From Pisolithus tinctorius (taxonomy: Eukaryota; Basidiomycota; Agaricomycetes; Boletales; Pisolithaceae): a stretch of 64,000 nt of DNA. The stretch is taken from contig JANFAH010000007.1 in the NCBI GenBank assembly GCA_024663395.1, positions 992,001 through 1,056,000 of the forward strand. The letters are read 5' to 3'. The notes beneath the pieces are model-generated. The model searched no databases and was not told where the DNA came from. It was given only the letters and a program-made list of their open reading frames with translations. Shown here piece by piece: positions 33,627 to 45,895 of the stretch (its first letter is position 1; every line of letters begins with the position of its first letter). The translations under genes were made by a program, and so were the position numbers.

Positions 33627-36575
33627 TCAAGAGCCCCGTACTTGCATGTCGGAGCCTTCTTTGGAGGTTTTCCATGGGTTACTATGATCCAAGTTCAGAC
33701 TTGCGAGAGTGCCATTAAGATCATGTATAGGTTCGTGCTCCTCCTTCGGGTCACATTGACTGGAGTGACCTTGGGACGACGTTTGACCGGAGTTTGGCCG
33801 AGAGATAGGCTCCTGACGAGGAGGCGAACGCTCAAAATACGTTCCAAGCTTCTGGGAACTATTTGGCATTCGAATAGAACCTCTCAAGAATTCCGCAACT
33901 TTGTCGCTATCCGGAGCCATCGAATCAAATCCTCTGACGTGCTCCACGTGAGCAATTGCGTCCAACGCAGAAAGTTCTTTAGATTGGTTCCCCCGGTTTT
34001 CAAGCAGAAGAACACCAGGATCAGGTGAAAATGGGGAGAAAGTTGAGAACGACGAGGAGAAATGCGGTTGCATGTGACGCTGGTAATCCAATGCATCCGT
34101 GGCCATGGAATGCGGCACGTAGGAGTTGGAGAACGCATCATGAAAAGGAGTGGAAATCATGCCGTCTGGTCGAACCTGGTTCGTGCAGAAAGGCTTTTCC
34201 TCAACGCTACCATTTGCACCCTTCGAACCGACGTGGCCAGTATTTCCCATATCTTGGCCGTTAGCTCCAGTCTGGCCACCAAAGCTGGAAATGCCCAATT
34301 TATGCAGAAGTTGGAGGGCCTGTTCGGAAGACAGGGGTGTAGTCAGATTTGCGGGCATTTGGGCTTGAAGTTGGGCCTGAAGGGCGGCTGTCTGCGCAGC
34401 TTGTGCAGCGGCCTGTGCAGCTTTATCTGTTCAACTGTTAGTTACTACAACCTTGGGATGTGGCTGGCGAGGCTTACATTGACTCCTTCCCCAACTCAAT
34501 CGTATTCTGCTCCCACCTATCGGAAACCCTTGCATCTTCTCGATAGCCCTTTCTGCGTCAGCTTTTCGTACGAACTGAACGAATCCGCAGTGCTTCCCAG
34601 CGGGAACCTTAACCTGAAACGAGCGTGAATAAATACCTAAGCATAAAACGCTTGCACTCACGTAGTGAATATCACCAAAGGGCGCGAAGAAAGTTCGCAG
34701 GGTGTCTTCTGATATCAAAGGGGACAGTCCACCAACAAAGACAGTGGTATTGTAAGGGTCTGTGGAAGTGAGTTGCTCGCCGTTCGGCCCAATCAAATTC
34801 CCGAGGATGGCGCGTGCTTGAGCATGGTGTTTCCACGACTCCTCAGAGAAATTATACCGCGGAAGAGAGTTCTGTTCATGGGAACCATGCGGATAGCTGG
34901 AGGGCAGCAACGAAGTGCCTGTAGCAGCGTGTCCCTTCAAAGACACCGTTCCATAAAGGGCTGCGGTGGGAGAAGATATACCTAGGACGTCTTCTGATGA
35001 CGGCGGAGACAAAACACCGGATGAAACGCCGTTACTCGACATGGTGCCAGTGGGCGGCACGGAGGCCGAGTCCTTCAGTACTGTACCAGGGCTGGTAACC
35101 ACAACGGGAGTGCTAGTGGATGACGACGATCCACTACAGATAGACGCAGCAATAGGAGAGGAGACACTTCTGGCTCGGTTCGCAGACGAGGGTGGTACGG
35201 ATGCCGTTGGGTTCGACCGCTGCTCGCCAGCTTGGGGTAGCAACGGGTATGGCACAGTCGGAAGGTTTAATGGGATCTGCGGTTGGGGTGGCTTATATTT
35301 CGCAGTTGCAGGTGATATCCGCACTACAAGATTCAAGTCAAAACCGAGCTATTTGTTTAGCATCAAGTTCTACACACTGGGGCGAGACAGACAATAAAGG
35401 CCATGCATTTCGACTAGTGCTCTCTGTTGGTCTGCTTCGTCAGTGAATCTGCGATGCAAATCAGTCTAGTGTCAGTTCACGCCCATAGTGTTCGACATTG
35501 CCTACCGGACGAATCCGTATCCCCTTGAAACGCCTGTAACAGGGTCAAGCATGATTTTGGCGCTTTTACAGCTGAGGAAGGGGCGGATGAATTTGGGTTC
35601 ACGGTCGTTCCGTAAGCCAAGTAGTGGATTGCGGAAGACGGCGACCAAATCCGAGTTTGATGTTTCTGGAGCCAGGTCACCGACGAAGATGCTATACTCC
35701 TTCTGGTACTGCTGTTGAGGCCCGGGTGAGACGAGGCTTGATGATGTGAGGGTGGGGGGCATCAGAGAACCCAAAACAGAAGACGCCCAATTCAGCACGA
35801 AGGGTTTGTTCGAGTTGGGCATCAGGACGGGCTTGGAACCGCCGACTCCGTTGACTTGGTCAAGGGCAGAGGCTGCAATAGCAGGAGACGCGAACGCTAA
35901 GAAACAGTAGCCAGGATTGTTGGCTTGCTGGCCGGAGGGGTCTTCACTGCTACTGGGTACCTTGACATTGACGGGATTCCAACCCATCAAGCTACAAACC
36001 TGCTTTGCGTATTCTTCGTCCATCCAAGGCTCGAGTCCTCCCCACCACAGGGTTGAACGAGGCAGATCGGTGCGGAAGCTGGCATTTCCTATGGAGGAAG
36101 CTGTGCTGGACTGCGGGATAGACGGGGCGGGCTGGATGTGTGAGCGAGGCAATGAGCTATCCCGCTCAGCCTCGGAGGAGTGGCTATAATAGGCTGGTGA
36201 TGGTGTGTGGCTAGGAGGCGAGGGACCTGTTATAAGGGAAGGGGATGGACGGCTGTGGTTTGGGGAGAAGACGTGCTGAATTTGTGGACTGGTCAAAGTG
36301 CCCGCGTTCCTATTTACCGCGACAGTCCAACCGTCAACCACGGGGGAGAGACCCATGTAATCTTTGTCGTGGATCCCGTATGCGGGGGAGAGTGTTGAAT
36401 TGCCGTGACTGATATCCGTAGTATAGAGCTGAGAGTTCTGTCGATCCAGCGACGCCGCTGAATGATTGACGGGTGTGGATGAGGAGTACAGTCGGCGGAT
36501 ATCACAGTCCATCGCAGAGCGGTTGATCAGAAGGCCGGGGGGTGGATGGATGTCGTGAGAGTCGAAACGAGACAT
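33627..36575 (-). CDS. three-RRM RNA-binding protein (Nam8/Csx1-like)
   Basis: mRNA-binding regulator of the Nam8/Ngr1/Csx1/TIA-1 group. The start MSRFDSHDIHPPPGLLINRS leads a disordered N-terminus. RRM1 begins STLWWGGLEPWMDEEYAKQV and ends KPFVLNWAS. RRM2 begins YSIFVGDLAPETSNSDLVAV and has GVSRGYGFVRF (RNP1) across an exon join. RRM3 begins NTTVFVGGLSPLISEDTLRT and has KVPAGKHCGFVQFVRKADAE and GGSRIRLSWGRSQ. An Ala/Gln-rich segment and a disordered C-terminus follow, to the stop at 33627. The RRM1 spacing and RNP2 of RRM3 (VFVGGL) fit the Nam8/Csx1 class. Possible roles are stress mRNA stability or splicing; which one is not readable from sequence. Confidence 0.88.
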
Positions 36576-37687
36576 TAAGTGGGCGGAGGTGGGAAAGAGG
36601 GGGGAGTGAAGAGGAGGTAAAGGAGAGCAAATTAAAGGGTGAATAGGACTCCTTGCTGTAAAAATCCAATGGTTTGGAGGGGTTTAAAAAGATATACGAA
36701 AATCGACAATGGAAAACAACTACTGCTGAGACGAATGAGAGCGAATGAAGAAGTAAAAAGATAGCGTTAGGCGACAGCAATGCGATGCAAACGAAAATGC
36801 GACTGAGATATCTTTAGGGACCAGTAAGATACGAAGATATGGCAAACTCGTAAATTCAAGAGGAAAGACTGCACCCGGGGAGTCTCTGAACGTGGACGTG
36901 AAAAAAAAAATCAACGGCCAGTATATGTAGACGTCGCGGGACTACGGATGTCGGAGTTGGTAAAACCTCGTAGTGTCTGTTTTCATTCTGACAATGGCAC
37001 AAGAGGCTGGGGGGAAGCCTGTGGTGATCCCCTCATTCTTAACCTAGTCATCTAGTCAGTGTGTCATACCAACGTCAGTGTTGTGCACATCCCCCTGCGA
37101 GAGATGGATGAACTGACCATGCTCGTTTCGGCCCACAATAACACCATGATATCGAAGCCCCTTGTTGCTCAAATATATCGAACAATGGCCCACTGGCGGG
37201 TATCGGTGTTGTACCTCGCCGATCATCCTACTTACGCGGACTTGTAGGTCCAAATGGGTCCAAAATGGGCCCGTGGCTGTGTGATTTCGTCACTACCTAA
37301 ATGGCGCATTTCACGCTGACGACCATCATGAACATGCTAATATCAAGGTACAGTCATGGCCTCTACGACGCAGCTGCACGTCACTCGCGAACTAAAGAAA
37401 ACAATGGTCTTCACCCCACTGGTAAGTTGTGTACTATTCTGCCAAGCGTCATTAACACCGTGGTATCATAACGCGACAAGCTAGGGTCCGACAGAGGGGA
37501 GAAGCCGAAGTGACTTAAGGAGGTTACATGAAGGCAAGTCTAAGGCAGACATGCGTAAGGACGCAGCTCCGATGTGGACAAGCTGTGACGCATCACAGAC
37601 CTTAGCGAAGTCAATTAACACGCAGGTGGATGTGAGACCAACGTACAGCCATACCGCAAATGACGACTCCTGAGGTCCGAACGGCTT
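36576..37687. other. upstream region of the RRM gene and spacer to the PPR gene
   Basis: About 1.1 kb. The part next to the RRM gene (36576-36920) is pyrimidine-rich on the minus strand, as expected of a basidiomycete 5' leader and promoter. The remainder has no recognisable gene. Confidence 0.5.
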
Positions 37688-39673
37688 TCACATTCCATTA
37701 TAGTCCCATCCCGTGAACTCGATCTCCCATCCCGCTCTCGCCGATCTTCTCTTCCTCGATGCAGCAAACGGCAGCGGTGGTTTCCTACTCAGATGCTTAC
37801 GCAACTCTGCTCCCTTGGCGGAGTCTGCTCCATCCATAGGAGGAATCATACGTTTTTTCGCATCTCCAACCACTTTCTGTAGCAAACCATGCCAGCAGGG
37901 GTTAAACGAAGGGGAACTCGCCCACAGAACACCTAGGAAAGCCTTCTGCAAGAGTCGAGCGAGAGGAGTTGGCGAGCAGCGGTTGTTAACGGGTGGGGCG
38001 TCATCACCCATGAGCACTGGTAGAGTAGGGACATACAACGGCCGACGGCGTCGGGTACGTGCAGATGAATGTATGATGGTCGATGGAGTAACTTGGAATA
38101 GGTCTTCATCACTATGGCAGTTGGGCTCCGAGAGGTTTACGAGGTGTGACACGACATCAGGCTCTACGACAGACGTAGAGGGATCCGAAGCTAAGGGATT
38201 CCCGGGCTTTGGGAGAAGCTCTGATGCAACGGGTCCTTCTAGAGATGGTTGGAGTGCGAGCTTGTTATTCTGCACACGGCACAGCATATCATTCAAATCA
38301 GGCTTCTCGTTAGGGAAGAGATGCATAAGGAAATCTGTGAGGCGGTACTCATTGGGCCGCCTTGGACTCTCCATCTCGCGTTTTATTCGCGAGAGCAGGT
38401 GGGCCAGGACAGCGCGATAACTTTGTAAGTCAGCGGAAAAACCAAATATGTCGAGTAAGCGCACGACAATGAATGCGCCTAAATAGTCGTTTCGTGCGAT
38501 AAAAGAGCGGAGGGCCATTTGGAATCCAGAGGCAGACAGAGAAGTTGAACGCCCCAGGGGTTGCCCCTCTGTTTGCTGGAGGTGGCATTCCAACATGTCA
38601 CGGAAAATTTGTGAAGGTTCCACGGCATTAGGTGGTCGCTTAGCGCGTCTTTTCTGGCTAAAAAGGCGTGTGGCACGTAAGAGCGTCTTGAAAGTAACGT
38701 CGTTAGGCATCAATTGGTCGGAGCGTTGCGTCATCAGTACACGATAGAGTTCGAATGCCTCCCGAAAGCGTTGCTGCTTGACATTGACATGGATTAGTGT
38801 GTTGAAAACAGAGATGGATGGAGGGATGTCAGCCGCTTTCATTTTCTCCAGAATTGCCTTCATAGCAGACGTGTTGCCGGGATCGACACGCATGAGACTA
38901 TCGAGTAGATTTGCATACGGAGCAGCATCTATCCCCACGTTCATTTTCCGACAGCTTTCCTCGAAAGTACGCAGCCAATGCTGTGCAGCATCCATGTCAC
39001 CAGATTGAACACTGATCCGGACAACCTCTCCGACAAGGTCTGGGCAGGAACAAGTTTCTATGTTCCCGACTGTCGTATAGATACGCGCTAAGTTGTCGAC
39101 GAGTGGGACGGGGACCTTCTTAACGCTAAGCATGAAGTATAATAGTTGCATAAATGCCGCGCTATCGTAGGATTCATCCGCAAAGACCTGCTTGAGAGGT
39201 GCAATGACATCCTCGAGACGTTTTGAAGAGTCAACAAGTTTGATTGCGGTCATTCTCGCCCGGATGGAAGAGGGCGGTGCAAAGCCTTCATTCAGGAGCC
39301 TGTCGTAGAGTGCGATCGCCACTGAAAATAGCTGTCTGGCGAGCGCAAACCTGATCAAGCGAGCGAAGGCAACCCATCTGTAGGGGTTATAGAATTTATC
39401 AGCAGATATTTTGGACATGAGGTATGATTGGATGGTATGGGCATTCTTGGTTTCGAGGAGCCTTTCTGCGGCTAAGATGAGATTGTTGACTTGTACCCTA
39501 TGGATTTTGCGTTCTGTGCATGTATATGCGGCTTCCGGGGAGTGTGAGGCGCGTTGAACCCTTTGCACATGGAAAAAGGGAAGAAGAGTAGGTCGATTTT
39601 TTGGAAGTCGCAGGCCAACAACACGCCGTAGAACACAAAAATGTGTCAGTCCGCGACAGCAGCCCAGAATCAT
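37688..39673 (-). CDS. pentatricopeptide-repeat (PPR) protein, probably mitochondrial
   Basis: A single uninterrupted exon of 661 codons, rare in this intron-rich window. The N-terminus MILGCCRGLTHFCVLRRVVG, with many Arg and no acidic residues, looks like a mitochondrial presequence. PPR-type helical pairs are visible around residues 260-330, for example PSISVFNTLIHVNVKQQRFR and EAFELYRVLMTQRSDQLMPN with DVTFKTLLRATRLFS. The C-terminus is basic (SRKPPLPFAASRKRRSARAG). The family binds organellar RNA for processing, stability or translation; the target cannot be told. A CACGTG lies about 53 bases upstream. Confidence 0.82.
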   Translation of the reverse strand: MILGCCRGLTHFCVLRRVVGLRLPKNRPTLLPFFHVQRVQRASHSPEAAYTCTERKIHRVQVNNLILAAERLLETKNAHTIQSYLMSKISADKFYNPYRWVAFARLIRFALARQLFSVAIALYDRLLNEGFAPPSSIRARMTAIKLVDSSKRLEDVIAPLKQVFADESYDSAAFMQLLYFMLSVKKVPVPLVDNLARIYTTVGNIETCSCPDLVGEVVRISVQSGDMDAAQHWLRTFEESCRKMNVGIDAAPYANLLDSLMRVDPGNTSAMKAILEKMKAADIPPSISVFNTLIHVNVKQQRFREAFELYRVLMTQRSDQLMPNDVTFKTLLRATRLFSQKRRAKRPPNAVEPSQIFRDMLECHLQQTEGQPLGRSTSLSASGFQMALRSFIARNDYLGAFIVVRLLDIFGFSADLQSYRAVLAHLLSRIKREMESPRRPNEYRLTDFLMHLFPNEKPDLNDMLCRVQNNKLALQPSLEGPVASELLPKPGNPLASDPSTSVVEPDVVSHLVNLSEPNCHSDEDLFQVTPSTIIHSSARTRRRRPLYVPTLPVLMGDDAPPVNNRCSPTPLARLLQKAFLGVLWASSPSFNPCWHGLLQKVVGDAKKRMIPPMDGADSAKGAELRKHLSRKPPLPFAASRKRRSARAGWEIEFTGWDYNGM

Positions 39674-39725
39674 GGTCCCTCTGTAACCACTATGTATGAT
39701 ACATAGTTTCGCGGTGACGCCGAAT

Positions 39726-39731
39726 CACGTG
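39726..39731. promoter_or_regulatory. CACGTG E-box upstream of the PPR gene
   Basis: The core hexamer in context TCACGTGC lies about 53 bases upstream of the PPR start, similar in position to the TCACGTGA sites before ATP10 and PFK26. Confidence 0.35.
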
Positions 39732-40552
39732 CACTCCGCGTGGTCTCTGAAGTGTGACATGTCACGGCGACACGATTTATCCGAGAAAGGCAAGTTACTG
39801 CAATTCAGACCGCGTTGTCCAACTCCGGTAGTGCATGCCCGAAGAACACATAACGAGGTCGTCGACAGCAGAGGCGTTAGAAAGCGCCAGAACGGCAACA
39901 GCCTCCACAAAAGTGTTTCCTCAAGACTGGGAGTCACCGGACTGACCACACGGGATACTCACTGCATCCCCTTCAATGACATGTATCGTTTGTTCTCCTA
40001 CTGAATCCTGCGAACGCAAAGCCTAGAAACTAGGTCGCAGCGCGCAGCAAGTCGTGTCTGCCTTCCGCAATCTCGACCTGACCCCGAACAACTGCTCTCA
40101 CATATGGCTGTAGATGCGTCAGCTCACAGAAGGGCCTAATAGCCCTACATACATCATGGTTGATCTCCCCGTTTGGCTCAATGAGCCTACCGCGGTGGGA
40201 CTCGAGTGTGCACTTTTTTACAGTAACGGTCCCAGTCTTGGGCGTTTCACCAACATCTTTCGGCTTCTGTGCCTGTCCAATAGTGACCATCGAATGTCTG
40301 AATAGTACTAGTATGTTTCGTTGGTGTGATTCTTCTGACGTGAGGCACCGACCGAAATGAAGACTTCGACTTCCAGAAGACTGGGGGGTGATGTGGGCAT
40401 TTTGATTAGATTCCTCGACAATCGTACAATCCAACTGATCATGCATTGGCGGTTAACGGTACTTTGGTGTTGAAGTGTTGATTTGAGCGAGATGTAGATT
40501 CTTACGAGTATGTAGTATTAGTATATGCTTCCTTGCTTCAGTTCCAACCCCC
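39732..40552. other. divergent spacer between the PPR and DUF155 genes
   Basis: About 820 bases. The minus-strand open frame at 40030-40446 is not recognisable. Promoters of both neighbours are expected here; nothing else seen. Confidence 0.45.
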
Positions 40553-42468
40553 ATGATGTCACGACCCGGCAATACTCTGCGGACACCTCAACAGCCTTCG
40601 TCTCGCTATCGCTCCCGGCCACCGCATCCTCCACTATCCTCTGGATTAGCTGGTGCCCGCCGGGCGTCGATGACAGGCCTCGCACCCGCCGCAGGTCAGA
40701 AGGCACAGCGCACGTCCAAGACAACTCAAAAGCTTGTCCTCCTCCCTTCCGCTCCCCAGACCAAGCCACTGCCAGAGGATCTCGAGGATGACCGTTTACT
40801 CGGGTACGAAACGGACGCTGGACGGGTCCGGGAGTACAAGAGCCCCGCAGAACGCATGAATAGAGAGCAGAGAGAGCGGGCAGGGTATAAGCGCATTACC
40901 GTGTATTGTGTGTGCGAGGCTATGAAGATGAAACTACTAGCCCAGTTCCTCAAGAGGGAACATAACGTCCAGCCAAGGGTATTCGATGAAGCCATGTACG
41001 TGGTGAGTTATATCTTTTTGCATGTTCCGTTCGGGTGATAACTGTGGATGTTCATGTTCTATGTGAACAATACACATACGCATTATTCTAGATGTACCAT
41101 TTACCACTCTTGCCTGGGTACGGGCCTAATTTGAACATTCGCTCGTCCGTACCTCCGAGCACACCTGGAACCAAGGCTCTCCTTACCCGACTGTACGAGG
41201 CTGAGGAGAATGGGTACCAGGGATCTTATTTCGCGCAACCTACAGAACCACCCGAAGCAGATGGGTACATGACCTCAGCCTCTGTGGAGCGCTCTGAGCA
41301 TGTTCCTGAACCACCGCACGAGTCTGAGGTAGATGCAGAAACATATACCGAAGGAGACGTCGACGACCACAACTTGCGAGGCGAACAGTCGGAGGAAACC
41401 ATACATGTAGAACATATCCCGGAGGAGAATGTCGCCGAGATCGTGTTCTTTGCATACGGTGTCGCTGTCTTCTACGGGTTCAGCGAATCTCAGGAACGAA
41501 GCATCCTCGAAGACGTTGCTAATGCGGGAATACTCAAACGACAACTCAAGGAAGCGGATTGGGAGATCGAAGAATGTCATTTCACTGTAGGCGAAACTTG
41601 ATCTCTGTGATATCTGGCGTGTTGACCATCAGATAGCACGACCCATCGATAGCGTACCCGCGCATTTATAATGATTTCTTCAGTGAGTATTTCCTTCAGC
41701 AATTCAGCCTTGTTTCACAACGGATTTTTTAGCATTTAAATCACCGTCTCACCTTTTAAAGCTCTCTGTAGCTCATGCACTTGCTCAATCCACCCTTCTT
41801 GCGGCATATGAAGCAACTGCACAACGGGTACTCTCTGATCCCCGTACAGTTGCCATTCCAAAGCAACTTGCCTTCTCAGGGAAGCTCCAACTGAAGCGCC
41901 GAGACGCACTCCGCCTAACAGGCCGTCTCTTCAAGCTACGGCGAGACATCAATTTGGTATCAAATGTCTTGGATGTGCCAGAGTTGTTCTGGAGCGAGGC
42001 GAGCCTGAAGGAGTTGTATGGTGCGGTGAGGGAGTACATGGAGATCGATGAGCGGGTGAAGGTGTTGAATGAAAAGCTGGGCATTGCAAGTGGCTTCGTG
42101 AGTCTTAACCCTTCGTGTGCCGTGGGAGGATAACAAGTATATATCGGCTAGTTGGATGCCATCCATGATCACTTGAACAATAACGCAATGGAGAGAATCA
42201 CTTGGATTGTAATATGGTTCTGTGTTTCGCCTGGTCACAGGGGCTATATCTGATGCACCGGTCGTTTTTAGGCTCATCATTCTGGTCATATTTGTCGAAG
42301 TGGTGGGTCATCTTCTATTGTAGTCATGGGAGTGTAACTCACGGAAGGATGCAGGGTGAAGTCTTCGCTCGCCTGGTGGTACATACACCAGCTACCAGCG
42401 AAGGTGCAGGTAAGATGGCGATGCGCGTTGGACCTGCATTCTGGATCCGCACATTATTGAAGGGCTAG
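40553..42468 (+). CDS. DUF155 (RMND1/Rmd1/Sif-like) protein
   Basis: Member of the DUF155 family (yeast Rmd1/Rmd8, human RMND1), tied to mitochondrial translation or membrane-linked roles. Start MMSRPGNTLRTPQQPSSRYR, a basic, disordered N-terminus. The DUF155 core spans exons: RITVYCVCEAMKMKLLAQFL, FDEAMYV joined to MYHLPLLPG, AEIVFFAYGVAVFYGFSESQ, then AHALAQSTLLAAYEATAQRV, ALRLTGRLFKLRRDINLVSN, PELFWSEASLKELYGAVREY and LNNNAMERITWIVIW. One C-terminal transmembrane helix (WLIILVIFVEV) is followed by GEVFARLVVHTPATSEG and a stop at 42468. The conserved N-x-A-x-E-R-I-T-W box before the helix is diagnostic. It converges with LSM8. Confidence 0.9.
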
Positions 42469-42826
42469 GTTCTCATTATGGAGACAAGCCAGATTTTGTT
42501 TCACAGAGGGCATTCGTTGCAGACTTTAGTTATCCTGACCAATAATCATTTTCTAGTGCATGTATGAGTATGGAAAGCGAGGACAGGGCCTCGTGTCGAC
42601 TACCTACAAAATGAAGAGAGAAGCATCTGATCGATGTTGTGTGTGGTCTGAGAGTTGGCAGGATAAGAACGTGCATGTGGGAAGTCTACGTCTATGATGT
42701 AGATGTAGCGTACATTTTTGTGGCACTCGACGTACCCCATGTCACTCGCCTTGCACCAAAAGCGAGGCTAACGACGTAATCTGCGGTCATCCGTCGCTGA
42801 TTCGTGAAAATTAATTCGGCATGGCT
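42469..42826. other. convergent spacer between DUF155 and LSM8
   Basis: About 360 bases of 3' UTR for both genes. Nothing else recognised. Confidence 0.5.
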
Positions 42827-43311
42827 TCAGTATCTGATGGGGGTGATGGGTTCCGCGCGAATAGTGGACGGGTCGACTGCCTGGTCAATTGCATCGTCTA
42901 TTTCTCCGATGAGTGCACTGTATAGCAAAAACAGCATCAGCACGGGTGTGACGCGCTTGGAGGGGCACGACGATGGCACGTACATCATGTCACCCTTGAC
43001 GAGGTAAAGTCCGAGTGGTATCTCATCTACGCCCTCATCCAAGCTGTACACTCGCTCCCTGCAATCCGAGACCACGATGTTAGACTTCTGATCGAAGCCT
43101 GCGAGGACGCCCTACATATACTTGAATCTAAGCGGCAAAGGGCCAGAATGGGGAGAGTCATCCATACCACGATAGCGCGACCATCCTGCAGCACAAGTAA
43201 GACGCGACCTACAATAGAACGCGGTCTCCCGAGTTGAGAACGTGATACTACAGGTCAGAAAGATATATATAAAAAGGACGCACGATCTATGTATCCCTGT
43301 AAGCTGGACAT
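42827..43311 (-). CDS. LSM8: U6 snRNA-associated Sm-like protein LSm8
   Basis: LSm8 defines the nuclear LSm2-8 ring that binds the U6 snRNA 3' end. Four exons chain precisely: MSSLQGYIDR, then RVLLVLQDGRAIV, then GVLAGFDQKSNIVVSDCRER through VDEIPLGLYLVKGDM, then IALIGEIDDAIDQAVDPSTI and a short tail ending ITPIRY. The Sm1 motif (LQDGR...GVLAGFDQKSN) and Sm2 motif (LYLVKGDMIALIGEID) are complete, about 97 aa as usual. It shares a 280-base divergent promoter with the TPT transporter. Confidence 0.94.
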
Positions 43312-43592
43312 CCTGCTCGACACTGCCTGGCACTAGTGTGCGAGTCTAATCGGCGAAGTGTCTGGGGTCTTTGCTTTATCATTAGGGGTCTTCAGGGGTC
43401 TCCCCGCGTGGCATGTGTCTGGCCTTGTGCTTATGGCCGCCTAAGAATCGACAGGGCCAACATAGTCAATTGCGCTTGACCGTCCTTCCAGCTTCTCCTC
43501 CCCCTCCCACCAACCTAGTCCGTTGTGAGTCCATCATCAGGTCGGATGTACACGATAATTTACCCCTTCTGTGTAGCCTTTAGACGTTCGTC

Positions 43593-44903
43593 ATGTCTCA
43601 CGAGGAGGAGACACATCAGGAACAACAGCAGCCTGTCATCGAAAAGGCCCCGTACGCTCAACTAGAGATCGAGGATGGAACGGATGAACAAGACACTGCA
43701 TTACCACCTCCCGCTACGGCTTCTCCCCAAAACTCAAGAGCCAAGCTCTCTGCCACTGCTATCATCCCTGTATGGATCGTTCTCAGCTCTGGCGTCATCA
43801 TATACAACAACCATTTGTATAACGCCCTGCAATTTCGCTATCCCGTCTTCCTCGTTACATGGCATCTGACATTCGCCGTGAGTTAATTTCTCCCTTGTGT
43901 ACAGCACAGCACACCTAGATCCCCTGTCTACAGACCGTGGGTACCCGTATTCTCCAACGCACCACCAACCTCCTTGATGGCAGTAAGGACGTTCACGTAT
44001 CCAAGCATATGTTCATACGCTCTATACTTCCTATCGGACTGCTCTTCAGTGGAAGCCTTATCCTCAGCAACACGGCCTATCTGTACCTTAGTGTAGCTTA
44101 CATTCAGATGCTCAAGGTACGCCGATTTTCTCCTTACACCCACGTTCATCACCACAGTAATTTGCGTTACAGGCTTTCACTCCCGTTGCCATCTTGCTTA
44201 TCTCTTGGGCCTCACGCATACAAGACCCTAACCGTAAGCTCATGGTCATCGTTCTCATGATCTCCTGCGGAGTGGCACTGGCATCGCATGGGGAATTGCA
44301 TTTCAACCTCTATGGTTTTGCAGTGCAGGCCGCTGCAGTTGCAGTACGTCGAGATGTTTTACAGCGTTAGTGGATGGTCACTGATTCTACCCACATAGTT
44401 TGAGGCTTCCCGCCTGGTGATGATCCAAGTCCTACTGCATGGTTTAAAAATGGATCCCCTCGTCTCGCTGCACTACTATGCCCCTGTCTGCGCATTGATC
44501 AATCTCGCAGTCATACCTTTTACAGAAGGCTTCGCACCGTTCTACGACCTCCCGCGTATTGGGCCTCTTATCCTTATCTCAAACGCTTTGGTTGCGTTCT
44601 TGCTCAATGTTGCTGCTGTCTTCCTCGTAGGTGCAGGTAGTGGACTCGTACTCACCCTCGCTGGTGTTTTCAAGGTCGGATATTGTTTTAAATATATGCT
44701 TAACACCTAACCAACGTGCTGGCAGGATATTCTTCTCATCAGCGGCTCTGTGCTCCTCTACGGGGCGCCAATCACGCCTCTCCAAGTCTTTGGTGTGTGA
44801 ATTTCCGCTGTACACGGGTTTGTTAAACCATTGATCACTCTGCCTAGGTTACTCCGTTGCCTTATGCGGTCTCATCCTTTTCAAGATGTCGGGCGGAAAG
44901 TAA
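43593..44903 (+). CDS. TPT-domain nucleotide-sugar / phosphate-sugar transporter (DMT superfamily)
   Basis: Ten-helix antiporter-type protein, probably in Golgi or ER membranes. Start MSHEEETHQEQQQ, a cytosolic acidic tail. Helices follow: IIPVWIVLSSGVIIYNNHLY, RYPVFLVTWHLTFA, SILPIGLLFSGSLILSNTAY with LYLSVAYIQMLKAFTPVAIL (the family's Lys-containing A-F-x-P-V core), LMVIVLMISCGVALASHGEL, FAVQAAAVAFEASRLVMIQV, LVSLHYYAPVCALINLAVIP, NALVAFLLNVAAVFLVG and GSGLVLTLAGVFKDILLISG. The C-terminus ILFKMSGGK ends at 44903. It is similar to Sly41-like and other fungal DUF250/TPT proteins; the substrate is not readable. Confidence 0.9.
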
Positions 44904-45446
44904 ACTTGCTCACGTGGGGATGGCAACTGCTCGTTCGAACATGTTCGAGTTGGCAGTGTCATATATCCACTTCTGAAGTTATATGTTATCGGTTTTCCGT
45001 CGATAGACAGTTGTTGAGGTGTCGATGAATTCGTGTTTTCCCGTTGCCAACCCTCGTCTTTCTTTCTCCGGTGCAACGTGTTGTCTTGACAGTCTCCGCT
45101 GCTATGCGACCCCGATATCAATCCGTTGTGTGGGTGATTCCTGGTTATTAGGAATTGACTCCCCTCTTCCTGTTTACCTCCGCTCATCTTGTGGTTGCCA
45201 CGGGTCGATTCACCTCTGTCGGCTTGGGGAATCACGTTTCCGATCACGGACTATATAAACTTGACGAACAACTACTTCCTATAGACGACCAAGATTGCCA
45301 CTCACTTTTCTCTGTTCTCGCATTGCATATAATTGGACTAATGTGTAGACGAGCAGTTGTACATGTCAATTTTACTCCATCACCATTTCAGATGAGACAT
45401 CCTGGACTCGGTGTCATTCTCACGACTACAAAGCTTCTTGCACGAT
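44904..45446. other. spacer after the TPT transporter
   Basis: About 540 bases; frames on both strands are unrecognisable. Probably 3' UTR and non-coding. Confidence 0.4.
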
Positions 45447-45645
45447 GTCCAGGCAGCTATTTTCGTGGCCAAATGATGTTTGAGGCAATTACCCCTGTGG
45501 CGCTCAGTGCACACTGTTACTGCACACAGTGTCGGAAGCTTGCAGGTGAGCGTTCTTACCCTCGAATCATACTTAGTATGTCCTCTCGTTCACACCATGC
45601 TCTTTGCGGACACAGATTTCCAGTGGACGACCACGGGCTGACGTA
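45447..45645 (+). pseudogene. relic of a GFA (glutathione-dependent formaldehyde-activating-like) protein
   Basis: Reads GSYFRGQMMFEAITP followed by SAHCYCTQCRKLAG, then a GT donor, and after an AG the frame HTMLFADTDFQWTTTG before a stop. The order matches a CENP-V/GFA zinc domain: G-S-C-x-C-G first, then C-H-C-x-x-C-R-K. Here both cysteines of the first C-x-C are replaced (Tyr and Arg), no start or upstream exon is visible, and the second half of the domain is missing. It is therefore judged a decayed gene. Confidence 0.6.
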
Positions 45646-45895
45646 GCGAGTGTTTGTACTACGCCCTACAACAACGGTTTAATATCTTTCGTGGTGTAGT
45701 CAGGAGAGATGCAGATAGACGGATACTCAACTGGGAAACTCACCGCCCACCGGGATGGGTTGGACATGCAGGAGGGATCGATACATGCGAAGGAAAGTTG
45801 ACAAGGCTTGACTAATTAGTCATGATTACTGTGATCTCATCTCCGTCCTCTGCAAGTCGAACCGTCGTCGTGGCTGACTGCCCCTGGCGTATTGT

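Noticed and set aside
37713..38420. Plus-strand open frame of 235 codons
   Set aside because: It is antisense to the C-terminal part of the single-exon PPR gene, which has clear repeats and codon structure on the minus strand.
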